Assembly (NCBI GenBank): GCA_038232655.1
Contig: JBBSNM010000040.1
Coordinates: 1-24,623, forward strand
Reading direction: 5' to 3'
Length of the DNA: 24,623 bases
From: JACCVL01 sp038232655
GTDB lineage: Bacteria; Actinomycetota; Actinomycetes; Propionibacteriales; Nocardioidaceae
Positions 24,603-24,623 of the stretch are shown in pieces. The notes beneath the pieces were generated by a model that was not told where the DNA came from, searched no databases, and saw nothing but the letters and a program-made list of their open reading frames with translations. Position numbers and translations under genes: made by a program. Within the stretch, counting starts at the first letter, position 1, and each line of letters opens with the position of its first letter.

Positions 24603-24623
24603 TAGCATGGGCGGATGGACCCC
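24603..24623 (+). promoter_or_regulatory. Leaderless start of a gene running off the right edge
   Basis: TAGCAT (24603-24608) is followed by six bases and an ATG at 24615, the same -10 to start-codon arrangement seen at other starts in the window. Only three codons (Met-Asp-Pro) are present, so the product cannot be identified. The -35 region is poor. Confidence 0.35.

Overview
The window is a high-GC stretch with GTG as the commonest start codon, many four-base stop/start overlaps and TANNNT-type -10 hexamers. Together with the gene order rplM-rpsI-glmM / coaA / glmS-acpS-nnr-alr-tsaE-tsaB / tsaD-groES-groEL, this points to a chromosome of the phylum Actinomycetota. I cannot name the order or genus from the sequence alone.

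Layout. 1-1290: citrate synthase on the minus strand. 1341-3807: its divergent neighbour, the rplM-rpsI-glmM operon. 3863-4894: a tandem-GNAT acetyltransferase with its own leaderless promoter, convergent with coaA (minus strand, to 5853). 5899-13322: a tight operon glmS-acpS-nnr-alr-alpha/beta hydrolase-family 4 uracil-DNA glycosylase-GNAT/TsaE fusion, with five successive four-base overlaps. 13388-14912: tsaB and a lysophospholipid acyltransferase-like gene. 14935-18111: a metal cassette made of a minus-strand MerR regulator facing a small heavy-metal-binding protein and a P1B-type ATPase across one shared operator. 18267-18833: a CIRCE-controlled Hsp20 gene, divergent from tsaD (18863-19915). 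19920-20953: two genes back to back, a beta-propeller-like protein and a CaCA-type cation exchanger, both apparently lacking their 5' ends. 20980-23226: two CIRCE operators, the groES-groEL operon and its terminator. 23334-24527: an FG-GAP/VCBS repeat protein on the minus strand. At the right edge a further gene seems to begin at 24615.

How it works together. GlmM and GlmS supply amino sugar for peptidoglycan and Alr supplies D-alanine. AcpS and CoaA serve coenzyme A and acyl carrier protein, Nnr repairs damaged NAD(P)H, and TsaE, TsaB and TsaD make the t6A37 modification of tRNA. The usual actinobacterial run tsaE-tsaB-rimI-tsaD is altered here: rimI is absent from its slot, TsaE carries an N-terminal GNAT domain, and an acyltransferase, the metal cassette and Hsp20 lie between tsaB and tsaD.

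Most notable items: the GNAT-TsaE fusion; the P-type ATPase with Tyr-Pro-Cys where Cys-Pro-Cys is expected, under a MerR-type promoter with a 20-base spacer; three CIRCE operators bracketing tsaD; the divergent pair of 5'-truncated genes; and repeated leaderless starts. I found no clearly new defence or mobile system, and saw no tRNA, rRNA, CRISPR array or insertion sequence.
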